Source: Eudromia elegans
Lineage: Eukaryota > Chordata > Aves > Tinamiformes > Tinamidae
Reading direction: 5' to 3'
Length of the DNA: 64,000 nt
Assembly (NCBI GenBank): GCA_003342815.1
Contig: PTEX01000024.1
Span: 4,663,517 to 4,727,516, forward strand
The notes beneath the pieces are model-generated. The model saw only the letters and a program-made list of their open reading frames with translations, did not search any database and was not told the DNA's origin. Positions 1 to 11,851 of the stretch are shown here, piece by piece (the stretch's first letter is position 1; every line of letters begins with the position of its first letter). Position numbers and translations under genes: made by a program.

Positions 1-1091
1 AGACTGGACCATTCATTACTCATCCCATGCCTAAATTGTTTGGCTTCTCTCTCGTGAGTGCTAATTGGGTTGCTGAACCTTAGGCTAGCCTTTTGAGAAT
101 GACACGTTTAATAGTACGCGATTCACCGTGACACTGTGATTTCCTGAAAAATGCTGCAAATCTCTCTCTTCCTTTTCGGTCGTTAGAAATGCTACCATAC
201 TTTGGCCTTTGGAGTCTGTGGGGAGGGACACAGTGTGGGAATCTCAAATAGACACCCTCTTTTTTCCTGCTGGTGTGGCAAGGCTGTCTGGAAGCTTCTG
301 CCCAAAGACACTATGTCAGTGGCACTAGGCTCTATAGAATATACAAACTGTGTTTGCTTTGTCTAAGCAAACACTTGTTTGCATTTGTATAAATGAGATT
401 TTAATGGTGTCTGAAAAAAATTCAAAGATTTCTGGTATAAAATCAAATGTGTGGTTTTTGGGGTTTTTTTTTCTGTTTTTCTGAATCCCCAGCTCAGTGT
501 AAATCCAATGTCATCAGAGCAAATTTGGCCCCAAAAGGCTAAAATAATACCAAACCTTCTCACTAACGTTATATGTAGTTGGCCCACTGAGGTTAATGTT
601 AGACAAAGGATGCAATCAGAAGTGCAGTTTGCAGATTTGAAGATTCAGTAGTTGTGAAATATGCTTATTTTTTGTGGAGGAGAAAGCTTTAGGTGCAGTC
701 CACAGACTGGCTTTGCGAAGGGCATTTGTATGTGAGTCAAAAGCATGTAGCATCGTTCTGAAAGGCATAAACATCTCTTCACCCTGCAGGGGAAAATGGA
801 GCTTGCTAATGGCCAGAGATGAATATATGTTGATTTAAATACCTGTGTAAGTGGCAGGCAGCAGTATTTCCTATATCAGTTTAGCAGCTGGTCTTGTTTT
901 ATTGATATTGACATATTGTAAAGCAGTTCCAGTTTCCAAAATTTGTGAAGTGAGAAGCTGCTGAATTAGATACAAACTAAATATAAAAATGGAGCATCCA
1001 ATAATTCTTAGACTGGAGGCGGAACAGAAGTTTTTCTAATTTCAGTGGAAGAAAGGTTTGCCTACAGTGTATGGAATTAAAATTGGAGGCA

Positions 1092-1108
1092 TTTTTTTTT
1101 TTTTTTTT
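1092..1108. repeat. Poly-T homopolymer (17 T)
   Basis: An uninterrupted run of 17 thymines. It could be a simple slippage tract or the poly(A) tail remnant of a minus-strand retrocopy, but nothing recognisable adjoins it. Confidence 0.9.
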
Positions 1109-1866
1109 GGAGGCTATTGCAAAACAAAAATCATACTCGCAAAGGAAACTTTATCAAGAAATTCTTTTTTTAATTACATCTTTGTTACCTATATATGCCG
1201 TATTACTTCTACTATCTCTACGTACGCCACAGAGCATGTTATTAAAGGTTTTCCTCCTCTTCCCCCACGCCCTTAACAGAGTTTAGGCAAAAGATATTTC
1301 CCTAAAACTGAGACCATCAGTGCTAAGAGAATTTATAAGTCTCAAATGTTGTTATTCAGATACGTGCATCAGTAACTATTCAGCTTTTAGCAGGCTGGAT
1401 TGATGTGTCAAAAGTAGTGTCTTCCCACCCCGGAGAAGACGGATGTTAAAATACAGCAGTTATTATGCACTGTAAGTGTTATGGCCTTTTGTAAAGGAAT
1501 GAGATTTTTTTCAAAGAACATTTTATGGTTTTGAGATGCAAAGTTAAGGCACTATTCTTTCTTTCTTTGCTTCTGTGAAATCCTATAGACCACATTTTTC
1601 TCTGCTGTATTCCCTTAAGCATATACAGAATGTACCAGAAACTGAAAGAAATGTATATGGGAGGAGACTGTGCCACTTATATCAGGATAGTTTCTTATGC
1701 AAGAGAAATTCTCCAGTGGCCATTAGCAGTCAAACAGATTACTTTAGGTCACCTGAGTACTTCTAGATGATGCTGTAGCAAAATCAAGATTGCACTTTCA
1801 GAGATATGGGGGTAGTTAACTAGAAAATCCCTTATCCCAGGCATTTTAATATCCCAAGTGAAAGGT

Positions 1867-1914
1867 GGGGGGGAGGAAAGAAAAGAAAAGCAAGAAAAAA
1901 GGTGGTGGGAGGGA
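1867..1914 (+). repeat. Purine-rich G/A tract
   Basis: A run of seven G is followed by GGAAAG/AAAAG-type repeats and then by GGTGGTGGGAGGG. Only one C and two T interrupt it. Homopurine tracts with G clusters like this can form triplex or quadruplex structures. That behaviour is inferred from composition only. Confidence 0.75.
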
Positions 1915-3592
1915 ATTGTCTCCATGATTCTTAACCTAGATTTAGTGTGCTGCAGAGATATTTCTCTGACATGTTCAATGATAGCAGAAAAATATGTGGT
2001 GGTGCATTAAAAGCTGTAGAGCAAAGGAAGTTTGGGAACTTAATCAGAGCCTTAGGCAAGAAAAGGATGTGTAGCACTGATACGTACATTTTGCTTTTGC
2101 TGTAGTTAATGAAAAATGTTATGCCAACACTGGTTTTTGTCCCTTATGGTTTAGCAATGCAGAACCAATCCCTTTTATTCTTTGTGTTTTGTGTTTTTCT
2201 TCTCTTAATGTTACTTAATCTGGAAATAAAAATGTTTGATTTCTGTCATTCCCCTTGGCTACTTTGCTTAAAATGGCGCTTAATTGTTTTCACTATAAAG
2301 AAATAGTGCCAGGTTCTGGTGGGTTTATTATATTTTCATGGATTTTGCTTCAAGAATGCCTTTTTTTGCATGTTTCTTGACTTCTGCCATAACATTAGGC
2401 TTTTTGCATGTAGCCACCATCAGTCTTGGAGGAATTCTGGAAAACTGGTGGTCATTGGACCGATCACCTTCCTTCTACCCCCATGGCCCCCACCATCATA
2501 TTCGGCCTCAACAGGGGCATTAAACATTTTCTCTTAGCACTCGGGGCTTCCAAAAGACCCCAACTGTGCTGATTTTGGTGCAAGATGCAGATACGGAAGT
2601 TTCTAATTTTCCGTGAGTAACTGCCAGCTTCCTTTCTCTGTGCAATTTTGAGAAGGGCAACTTAGAGGACAATTTCTGCTCGCTGGTACTCTCTGGTTAA
2701 GGAGCTCTCTGCTACTTAACTTGACTGTTTTTTGTCTCTCTTCTTTGAGCACGGTAGATATTGTTTGTGCTCCAGATACTGGTACATTATTGATCAAAGT
2801 ATAGGGAATGCATGAGTAACATCTGAACTGAGATTGTGCAGATGAGAGAAATTAGCTCTTGTCAGATGCTTCCTGTTTTCTATTTTCATTTCAAAATATG
2901 TCACCTTCTTAAAATTCCGTCAGTCCCCATTCATCTAAGGGGTGATTTATTCTTAAAATTACTCAGCTCTCAGTTTTTAATTTTCTCTCTTTAATGTTTC
3001 TCTTCAAGTTCTCGTTACACACAGGCATACTCTCCATTTCCTGATTTGATTTCCCTTAAACATGTTAAACAACATTTTTTTTCCCCCTTATTCCCTGTTC
3101 CAGTAGGCTGCAGTTAAATTTGTTTACAGATAATTAGCGAGAACCTGTTTCAGCACTTTGAAGTATTGTCCTCTCCTCAACCGAGTAAACACTTCTAATT
3201 CCAAAGGCCACATTCACCTCTTGTGTGGAGAGCTACGACCGGGGAATTGACTGCTCCTGAGGTTATGGTTCCTGACCTGAATAAAAGAGCAATAAATCAA
3301 AGTATGTTCACTGACATTGAAGCAGGCTCCAACTGTGGGGAATCAACATGCCAGGCCCAAATTGTAATTTTGCTAAAAATAGCACGGTTTAACAAGTTGA
3401 CAGTTGCAGACTTGAAAGGTCTGGGCCCGCTGTCCGTCTTGCTGCGTCTCATGCATTCTGTCAACCGTGCGTCTTTGGAGAACCCAACCGGGAAATAGCT
3501 GAGCATCCTTGATTTGTTGCTAGGTGTGCCCGGCATTGCCCTCGGCGTCAGAAAGCTGGATTTAATAGTGATTTTATGAAAATGAAACACAT

Positions 3593-3629
3593 ACAAACAA
3601 AACAAACAAAACGCAATAAACAAAACCAA
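3593..3629. repeat. AAAC-rich simple repeat
   Basis: Imperfect (AAAC)n-type low-complexity sequence containing ACAAACAAAACAAACAAAAC and then a decayed continuation with AATAAAC and AAAACC. Confidence 0.8.
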
Positions 3630-4319
3630 AAATCTTCACCCTGGGAAGTGAGAAGAAGCAGTTGAATTTTGGGTTGATATATTCTCTTTGTCAGTCCCCT
3701 CTTCTGTCTCTTGGTATATTTTTTGAGAAGCAAAAAAACAGGTTAACAACTTGGGTATTTATGATGCCTTACACGGGATGCAATAGATTATTCCTGCTTC
3801 AATTTTTACTCCGGTTTTCTCCCTTCTAATGGTATCAGCAACAGTATTTCTTCAGGGTTCTGTTTAGTGAATACTTAAGCATGTGTTAAATATTGGGCAC
3901 AGTTCTTGTCCTTCAGCTTCAGGATTAGAGTCATAGTTAAATGCGTGAATGAATTGGGCAAGAAGAAAAGATAAGTAAAGCAACCTGGTAAATCTTTGGT
4001 TAAAATATGTTGGTAGCTCCAAACTTGACTATTTAGCTAGCGATTTCCCTGCCAGAAAAGTATGTGTTATCGTGTATTACTTTAGTGTCAATTAATTGCT
4101 TTCTGCCTCACAAAATGCCTGAGGTTGAACCACACTTTGCTTCATCGAAATTCAACACTGCTATTGGTCTGTGGGGAGGGAAAACAGGAATTAGAAGAGA
4201 CAAGAGCACTGGGGAGCAGTAATCTTTTATTTATATGTAATGCTGTACATTTCCTAACTGTGCCGTGAGTTTTCCTTCTGACTCTCGCTAATTATGGTGG
4301 CTGGCATGTGGCATGTGAT

Positions 4320-4510
4320 GGAGCCTCGGGAGAGGTGGGATACATACAGCTGTTGGGAGCTGGCGCGTTGCGTTTGCTGGCAGGGCAGGCTCGCTTTCTG
4401 CGCGAGGAGCGGGGCTGTTGTTGCGCCTTGCTTTGAGTTTTGTGCCTGTTGCACCAGAGGTTGTGTTACAGGGAGCGGAATTACCTCCTCATTTACCCGG
4501 AGGACTTGTA
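4320..4510. other. Small GC/CpG-rich island
   Basis: A short segment with several CpGs (GGCGCGTTGCG, CTGCGCGAGGAGCGGGG) stands out from AT-rich flanks. Frames stay open on both strands here, as expected from GC content. No TATA box or convincing exon boundary is visible. It could be a minor CpG island or an old GC-rich repeat remnant. Confidence 0.4.
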
Positions 4511-5285
4511 CACACACAAGGAGTGAAAATGCGGCTCCAGTAAACTGGTTCCACTGAAATCTCCAAGGTTACGAGAAATCTCTCTCTATATATCTCTCTT
4601 CCAGCTCGAAATTGCCCACGTATTGCTTGTCCTGCATTGTAGCTTTTGGAAAGGAAAGAAAAATGCTTGGCCAGAAAGATGATGTCTGCAGTTGGCATGA
4701 ACTGCTGGAAATATATACATTTACTTAGTGCTGTTTTCTAATTTTTGTCTTCCTCCTTTGTTCAGAAAAAGGCAAGGAAGAAAATCATTTTCACAGCATT
4801 AGTGTTATCTTTTTTCAAGGTGCTGAAATGTTTCACTCATTTTGCAAAATAGATGTTTACCTGCAGTCATATTTGCTTCATCTTTAGTAATTGACTGAGC
4901 TCAGAAAGAAGCTTTCTGGTCCTTTCCATGAGGGTACTTGCAGGAAGAGGGGATGTTGTATCCTCCTTGTGCTCCAGAGGCTAGATTTGTGCCGCTGTCA
5001 TGCAGACAAAGTAAGCCAAATAAATTCCTTCCTACTCCCAAGGAATATGTGTTATCCTAAGTGCAAGACTGTGAGAAATGTGTTAATTGTTTGACACTTC
5101 AGCATTCACAATGCTCATTAGAGGAGATAATAGCAATGCCACAAATTTGACCTGACAGAATTTGGTGGATCTCTAAGGTGACCACTGCACAGCTGGGCAG
5201 GATTTTTAAGAAGATCTTTTTCAGGTTGTAAACCTCCATTGATTTTGTAAGGATATAGTCTATACATCCCTAGTGCAAGTAAACC

Positions 5286-5300
5286 TTTTTTTTTTTTTTT
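5286..5300. repeat. Poly-T homopolymer (15 T)
   Basis: Uninterrupted run of 15 thymines followed by a pyrimidine-rich shoulder. Confidence 0.85.
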
Positions 5301-5512
5301 CTTCTCCCATCAACATTAAGGTCATATTTAAGTTTTCAGAGATAAAACCGTGGCTGCAGCGGCTCTGTAATGTTACTACTGTTGAATACAGTCAAATATT
5401 CTATAGTGGTGTACCATTGCTTTGCAATTGTAATTTTGCCACTACAAAAAAATATTTTAAATAAAGCAAAAATACATATATTCTTTCTCTTTTTCCATAG
5501 GCATTAAGGAAG

Positions 5513-5551
5513 AAAAAAAAAAGTGCAATCTTATTAGATTTTTTTTTTTTT
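5513..5551. repeat. A-run/T-run inverted pair
   Basis: Ten A (5,513-5,522) and thirteen T (5,539-5,551) are separated by 16 bases, so one strand could fold into an A:T hairpin. It may simply be two independent slippage tracts. Confidence 0.7.
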
Positions 5552-7149
5552 CTGGGAAGCCTTTCTTTAACTGTTCTTTCAGCTGGAGCACAGGGATATC
5601 CTCCATCATTTCCATTGGTTTCTCCTCAGTGTAAACTTAATGGAAGCATTCAGGCTTGCAGTGAAGAGGAAACCCACAGGCAAGTGACAGAAGCATCATA
5701 AGCTTCAGGGAGCTACTTGAACATGGTTAATTAAAGGGGTGATCAGTTCAGGGCAGCACCAAGTGTGAACAATTGACGGACAAATCTCTGTAGTCGGTCT
5801 CTAGATGAATGCTCTAGATACGGGGAAAGGCTTATGAACTTGGTGGGGTCTGTGCTCTCTGACTGGGAACAGAAACCGCAGCAGCAACTGCAAATTAGTG
5901 TACGGAGCAAACCCATGGGTTTACAGGTTCCTCCCTTACATGCTTGAAGTACAAGAGCTTTGCACAGTTTGTCTGGACGGGTCATTTTTGCTTTGATAGG
6001 TTTGGTTTAGCCCCAGGTTTCAGATCCAGAACACTGAGAACGTTGCAGCTGGAATGCTCACCTGCACTGACTTATTTGATCATGTTTAATGTTTTCACTA
6101 GTCAACTTTGTGAAAAAATGTAAGTGTGGCATTATACAAATTATACCAATTTTAGAGGTCATAGACTATAAAGGAGAAGATTAGAGTGTTATGAGAGAAG
6201 AGTTTAATGTCTTTGAGGTGTAAGGTAATAAAATTAGGATACAATTCATCTATATAAAATGTTCATGCACTCAAAGAACAGTAAAAGAATTCGACTCTAA
6301 AGGGGTGGTGCTGATCAGTCCCTTGAATTTAGATTGAGCTCTGCTTGGCACATCCACGCCGGTAAGATGTGCTGCTATTACAAATACACGAGTGGGCTAT
6401 TTGGGGGGAGATACGTTTGTCTGTGGTGGTTGCCTTTATGTATTTATTTTTTATATGGTTCAGATTATGACCACATTCCTAGGATGTGGTTTTGGTCAGG
6501 TTGGTGTTTTTCTTTGGTGAACTTTGCTGAGTGTTGCTTTAAAAAAGAGCAATGGGATTCTCCCTGTGGTTCTGTGCAGTGGTGCATGACCAGGTCACTA
6601 GGTTAAAACTACTGTTGTTTTGCATTTATGCTGATTCAATCATGAATATTAAAACCCAAAAGTGCTATGACCTAAAATCACCCTTAGAATTGCCTGACTT
6701 GAAATGTTTTATCCGTTTACTTGTCAAGTTCCTAACTATAATTGGAAAGTTTACTTAATTCTATATGCTAACTATTTTTAAGTTCTTTTTGTTTTGATGT
6801 TAAAATATTAAGGGTAATTTTTTGAAAGGGCATAGTACTGTTTGTCTTCAGTTATTCATAAGCTATACATTTCTGTGCTAATAGATAAACAAAAAGTATT
6901 TACACATGCAAAATTCTGCCTAGGTTGTACAGCTATAGTTGCTGCATATGCAGATATGCTTGAAGTCAGGTGCTTAATTCATAGGTCTTTTTTTGTAGTC
7001 GATGTCACTATTTATGTGCATAATTTATGTTGAGTGGGAGTGTGTATTTTTTGCCTTATTATAGAATATGTAATGTAATTTTAGTCCTATAAAGCTTCCA
7101 GATGAGAATTTAATTGTTTGTGTAGATACCAGCTTTTATTTTATTGGAC

Positions 7150-7370
7150 TTTTGAATGTTATTGTACCCAGGAGCTAAGATCCTGCTGCCTGACCTGCCC
7201 TTGGTAGGAGAAGGAGGAGGAGGAGGGGGAGGACACACAGGGGCTGTGCCCAGGCTGCAGTTTGGCCGGGACAGCAGCTTCAGCACCCGAGTGTGTGTAG
7301 GACCTCGTAATTCCCTCAAAGGGAAGGTGGATCTTCCTGGGTTTAGGTCTCACCTGAAAGACTGAGTGTC
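7150..7370. other. GC-rich segment with GGA repeat
   Basis: A GC-richer stretch bounded by AT-rich DNA. Its core is an imperfect (GGA)n tract at about 7,207-7,233. Frames are open on both strands, but the predicted peptides are low-complexity (glycine-rich on plus, proline/serine-rich on minus), typical of a translated microsatellite and not of a gene. Confidence 0.5.
7207..7233 (+). repeat. (GGA)n microsatellite
   Basis: An imperfect GGA triplet repeat interrupted by one GGGGG run. GGA repeats can form G-quadruplex-like folds. Formation here is inferred. Confidence 0.85.
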
Positions 7371-9680
7371 AGCACCACTTTTATTAACACCACGTGGGAC
7401 TATCACTACGAACTCCGAAGGAAGAACATCACCAACGGGATCACCGTCACTTACTAAGTACTTCATGGAAGAGCCTCAGGGAGTTGAGAAGATGAGAATT
7501 TAGTAGTATCAAACTGGTGATAGCTGTGAAATACTGCACCCAAAATGGCAAGGAGGGACGATTTCCACCTTTCAGAATACCCTCAAAGTGTAGTGCAACT
7601 TGTGGGAAAGGAGGACAGCACGATTAGACATTTCATTATCCTTGAATGAACACCCCAAGTTCTCTTATTCAAAGCAAACATGCCTAGAATATAAGAGACG
7701 TGTAATTTCTTAGGCTATGTTTCGTTATAACACAAAATAACAAATCGACACTTAGAAAGGGGAAAACAAATTCCTTGAGTGACAGGAGATAAACCAAAGG
7801 CTTAAAAGCAGACGTGTTCCTTATGTACTGTGTCTATTAGGACAGGCGCTTTCCTGTCTTGAAAAGCAAGTCCCTCCAGGGTCCTTGCAGGAGGGGACAC
7901 CTTGATGACCCTCCAAGCATCTGCTCCCTGCGGTCTGGAGCATCCTGGGGATTAAGTGCCAGGAGCGATGCCCACATGGGGGGTGAGCAGCACCTTCCCA
8001 GCCCCGCTCCTCCGGGCACGTGGATGGCTCCGAGCACAGCACTTGCCACCCCAAGGGCAGATCCAGCGTGACAAAGAATCATTAGAAATGCAGAGATTCG
8101 GTTCCCTGTCTGATTCTCAAAAGGGTCTTGCTCAACTGGCCGGAAGGATGGTGAGAGTAATGAAAAGGTGAGGATGTCTGCAGAAGTCATTTCTGCTTAA
8201 CATTTTTAACAGTTTTTCAGACTTTAAAAATATATATATCTACTGGGAGAAATTCTGTGACCTCTGAGAAAATATTTTTAAACTGGGAAGGAGAAACACT
8301 TGCATTTCTCTGTACCAAAAGGGCTTTTACTGTGCAGACCAGGGTGCTTTTTACATTCCTTGCTCTTTGGAGTCTGTAAGCTCAAATGCAGAAGTCTTCT
8401 GCTCCACTGCTGCACGGAGCTTGCATTCCCAAGCCAAAATGTTAAGGCTTTAATAAGCATTGGTAAAGCTCAAAAGCACATTTGCTATCGCTGGAGATAA
8501 GTACACTTCTGGAATATCTTGAAAATTATTGACCTGATGTTTGACCTGAAGGAACTCTGGGTCTGGAAGCCTGTCTGCTTTTCCTAGCTGCATCGTTTGG
8601 TTTAATGAAGTGCATTGCCTCTCCTCACACACCCTGCTTCCTCAAAACCGTCTGGGCAAAAAAAACCCAACCAAAGGCAAGTAAATCCTAGATTTCTTTG
8701 GGACTATTGCTCTTTTGCCAGTAGTTCATGGCCTTTGGGATGAAATTTAGTGTATTTTTAAATGATAAGAAATTAAGCTTTTTAACTGTCATTAAAACAA
8801 TTATAGTAAAACAGCTTGACAAGCTAGTTAAAATTGTGATGTTTAGAAGAGCAAATTCCCAGAAAAAGGCAGTGGAGATTCTGCCTTGAGTAAGAACAGA
8901 CCGGAGGATGAAGGTTCCTCCCAGGTCCTTGCATTGGAAAGGTGCAACTTCCGTGTGATGGGAAGGGAGCAGGAGGGCAGCTATGCCGCAGTGCTCGGCG
9001 TTTTGGTGCCAGTCCCTTTGGAAGATCTACCGGCGAGGGGCAGCCTCGGCGGTGTGTCCAGACGACTTTAAAATACAGCCAGACTTAAATCTGAGCTATG
9101 CTGAGGGTTATCAACCCTAAATGACTTGGAGTGGCTTTCAGCCGGACAGATTAAAAGTACATTTCCCAGAAAGCTGAGAGTGGTGAAATAGCCTGTTTTA
9201 TTTCGAGCCATGACTGTATGGTGCTGAATTTATGATTATGACTGGAAGTTACTGGACTTATATTGGCCTTATCATTACAGTCTGACCCCACAGTTGGAAT
9301 ATGGACTAATGAACTAAGTCCAGATTGCATTTAAGCTTCCTTCTTATGAGAAGAAATTCCTATTTCTTCTTCTCTAGTTGTTTTCTGGAGTTCAGAAGGG
9401 CGATGCTCTTGAGCAGGGGCAGGTTGGGCTTTGGGCACTTGGGAAGGAAGCGTGCAGCCCACAAATCCACTGGATTCGTGCTGATCCTTCCATCCAAGTA
9501 CAAATGTCTGAGTACAGACAGTTGTCTACAAATGTGTCTTCTCTCTAAAAAGATATATGCTACGTGATCGAAATTTCCCAGTTCTGTGTGACCTGGACGT
9601 TGGCAAGCGCTCTTGGAATAGAAAGAACCCAACTACTGTTTTGGGGAGGAAAAAAGAAAAAGAAGAAAAACGGTGCTTTG
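7370..9680. other. Gene-free region with a GC-rich block
   Basis: AT-rich DNA interrupted by a GC-richer block at about 7,860-8,070, where overlapping frames of 60-117 codons are open on both strands without recognisable motifs. A TA run (about 8,230-8,240) and otherwise unremarkable sequence follow. No exon is supported. Confidence 0.65.
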
Positions 9681-9685
9681 GGATT

Positions 9686-9698
9686 GTTAATTATTAAC
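9686..9698. promoter_or_regulatory. Perfect HNF1-type palindrome
   Basis: The 13-mer GTTAATTATTAAC matches the full palindromic HNF1A/HNF1B consensus GTTAATNATTAAC with no mismatch. The surrounding 60 bases are extremely AT-rich, which raises the chance of a coincidental match. Binding and function are inferred. Confidence 0.45.
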
Positions 9699-9911
9699 AT
9701 TTTTAATTATTATTTTAAATTATTTACTCCGCTCACTGGTTTAATTGTAGCAGTGTGACTGTAGGGGATTTAGAATGTGCTTGGTTTTGCTTTTGGGTTT
9801 GACAGTCATTTTTCACTTTCTGTAATAATGACAGTGAGCTAGGGAAAATGAGGAATATTAATAGATTTTTGAAGGCTGTGTGTCTAAAGTAAAGCTAGAA
9901 AAAGCTTTAGC

Positions 9912-9937
9912 AGGAGTAAAAAAAAAAAAAAGGAGTA
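9912..9937. repeat. Poly-A flanked by 7-bp direct repeats
   Basis: AGGAGTA occurs at 9,912-9,918 and again at 9,931-9,937, bracketing a run of A. This geometry resembles a target-site duplication around a bare poly(A) insertion. It could also be slippage in purine-rich DNA. Confidence 0.4.
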
Positions 9938-11544
9938 GAAGAAAGGATTATTCCCACTTCCTGTCTTCTGGTTTATTCTTGTTTGCAGTCTTTTATTTAT
10001 ACTGTTTTTCTAAAAGTAAATGTAATAAAAGAAAGTCTCCATCATGATTTATTTTTGCAATTTTCCTCAGCTTGTAGGATTACATCCTCCTCCTTCTCCT
10101 TGCAATAACCAGCTACTGTAAATCCAGCTATACAACCTTTAAAAATAAAGGGGTGTGTGGAGGGAAACTGAATCAACCCAAAACTTGCATGTTAAAAAAA
10201 AAAAATACAACAACAACTAACCCCTGAGAAGCAAGCACAGGGCTAGGGAAGCTCTGGGAGTGTTTGCAGAGCGTTATTGCTAGTCTAGTTCTCTCTGAAT
10301 GTATGACAAAATAGACACTGGTGCTTGGAGCTGATTGTTCTCTTCAGAAATCTGTGCATTTCCCTGAAAGGGTTTGGAGTTTGGGGATTTTTTTTTTTTT
10401 ACATTTTTGCTTTCATCTCTAGATCTCTGTTTTTAATGTTGAGCTTGTATCTGCACATCATCAGACAGACACGAGAGCAGAGCCCGTTTTCTGAAATGTG
10501 ATCGTATTTGCCACTACCCAAATACATCTTTGACAAGCCCGAGAGTTGTGTATTCATCTCATTTCTACTGCAGCACATAAATCCAGCGCTAATATTACAT
10601 TTATCTTTTCTTTCTTTGTTCTTTTTCTGGTTAAAGGGAAGAGTTGTTGTATAAAGGTACAGTACACACATTATAGATACTGTGATGTGGTGACACTTGT
10701 CACTTTTTCAGTGAATAGATAAGGGGAGTTAGAATGAAAAAAACCTAGGAACTTTTTTTTCACTCTTTCACATTCATTAGTTTTTGAAAAATGTTATTTT
10801 TTTCTGGAGTACCAAAAGGCATTTACTGAAATTCATTTTAATGAACAGACTTCTGATAGGGTAGCAACTGGTGCAGCCTACTGAATGGGCTCACAGCATG
10901 TGCTTTCTAAAAGGCTGGGGAAAGGGTTATTTTTTAACGCAGAAGGACTGTATTTTTACCAAAGTGGTCAGAATATATTTCCTCTTGCGGTATAAACTAG
11001 AGAGTTTCTTTTCAGTGGAGTTGGGCTGGTGTAAAACAGGTACAAACAAGCAGAAAATGAGAATCCTGACTGTTCCTCAGCAGAGCTCAGGAAATACATG
11101 GAGCCTGCTAATTTTTACTCAGATAAAGTCAATGCATGTGTTGGGTGAGAAAAGAAATATCAGAAAGTGGTTGACTAAAGGCTGTTAGTGAAGTTTGTAA
11201 CCTCTACAAAACCATTTTAAATTGTAGCAATGTTCACAGAAACTGAAATTATTTGACAGTAATTCAGCCCGAGGGGCAGGAAGTGATTCGTCTAATTCCT
11301 TTTAATAGAAAAGTGCCCCTACCAGAAAGCCACCAATTGACTAATGCTGTTTGACAGTGATGAAGAGCCAAGTGCACAGACTGTGTAGGATATACTTGTC
11401 ACTCAGCCCCAAAGATATACGTCTGAACAGGGGCAGGCCTGTCAGTGGGGAAGCAGCTCTGCTCTGTGCCCAACACATCACTGGTTCAGTGATGCCAGTC
11501 AGGAAATTTCGAGGCTATTAATTTGGCAAAACATTTATTTTTAT

Positions 11545-11568
11545 TATTATTTATCTTAATAAATAATA
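11545..11568. repeat. AT inverted repeat (9-bp arms)
   Basis: TATTATTTA and TAAATAATA are perfect reverse complements separated by TCTTAA. A small hairpin or cruciform is possible, but AT-only arms make chance likely. Confidence 0.5.
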
Positions 11569-11793
11569 TCTTAAAGTAAATGGTGCTAAAAAATATTCTG
11601 TTGAGGAACTGAGATTTCTAATACCATTCTGACTTCTTCTGTAAGTATTCTTTATAATTATTCCCCTTAAATACTCCTTTCAGAATTTTGTTCATTCTCC
11701 TGAATCAAAAGTAGGACTATTGGGTTAATGTTTTAGCAATAGCTGCTGATTTTTATTAAGATGCACTTTTTTTTTTTTACTGTTTTGGAGTTC

Positions 11794-11851
11794 TTTTCTA
11801 CTGGGCATAATGCAAGTACTCATTTTCTACTGGGCATAATGCAAGTACTCA
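11794..11851. repeat. Exact 29-bp tandem duplication
   Basis: Two identical 29-bp copies lie head to tail (11,794-11,822 and 11,823-11,851), each starting TTTTCTACTGGGCATAATGC. Perfect identity implies a recent duplication. It lies just downstream of a T run, and the unit itself is not low-complexity. Confidence 0.95.

Larger units (their letters stand above)
1..4310. other. Gene-free AT-rich region, left end
   Basis: No coding exon or RNA gene can be supported. Open frames are short (under about 110 codons) and overlap on both strands without any recognisable protein motif. The stretch holds a poly-T run (1,092-1,108), a purine-rich tract (1,867-1,914), an AAAC-rich low-complexity tract (3,593-3,629) and a 10-bp palindrome CAATTAATTG at 4,089-4,098, a typical paired-homeodomain site shape. 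The rest is unremarkable intergenic or intronic sequence. Confidence 0.75.
4520..7150. other. Gene-free AT-rich region
   Basis: Nothing coding is supported. It contains a TC/TA low-complexity tract (4,580-4,600), poly-T at 5,286-5,300, and a close A-run/T-run pair (5,513-5,522 and 5,539-5,551). A nuclear-receptor-like everted half-site pair TGACCAGGTCA lies at 6,587-6,597. The rest is ordinary AT-rich DNA. Confidence 0.7.
9700..11790. other. Gene-free AT-rich region
   Basis: Nothing coding is supported. It includes poly-A at 9,918-9,931 inside 7-bp direct repeats, short A or T runs near 10,195 and 10,390, and an AT inverted repeat at 11,545-11,568 (9-bp arms, 6-base loop). Confidence 0.7.

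Noticed and set aside
7156-7365. Glycine-rich peptide
   Set aside because: It is the translation of a GGA microsatellite.
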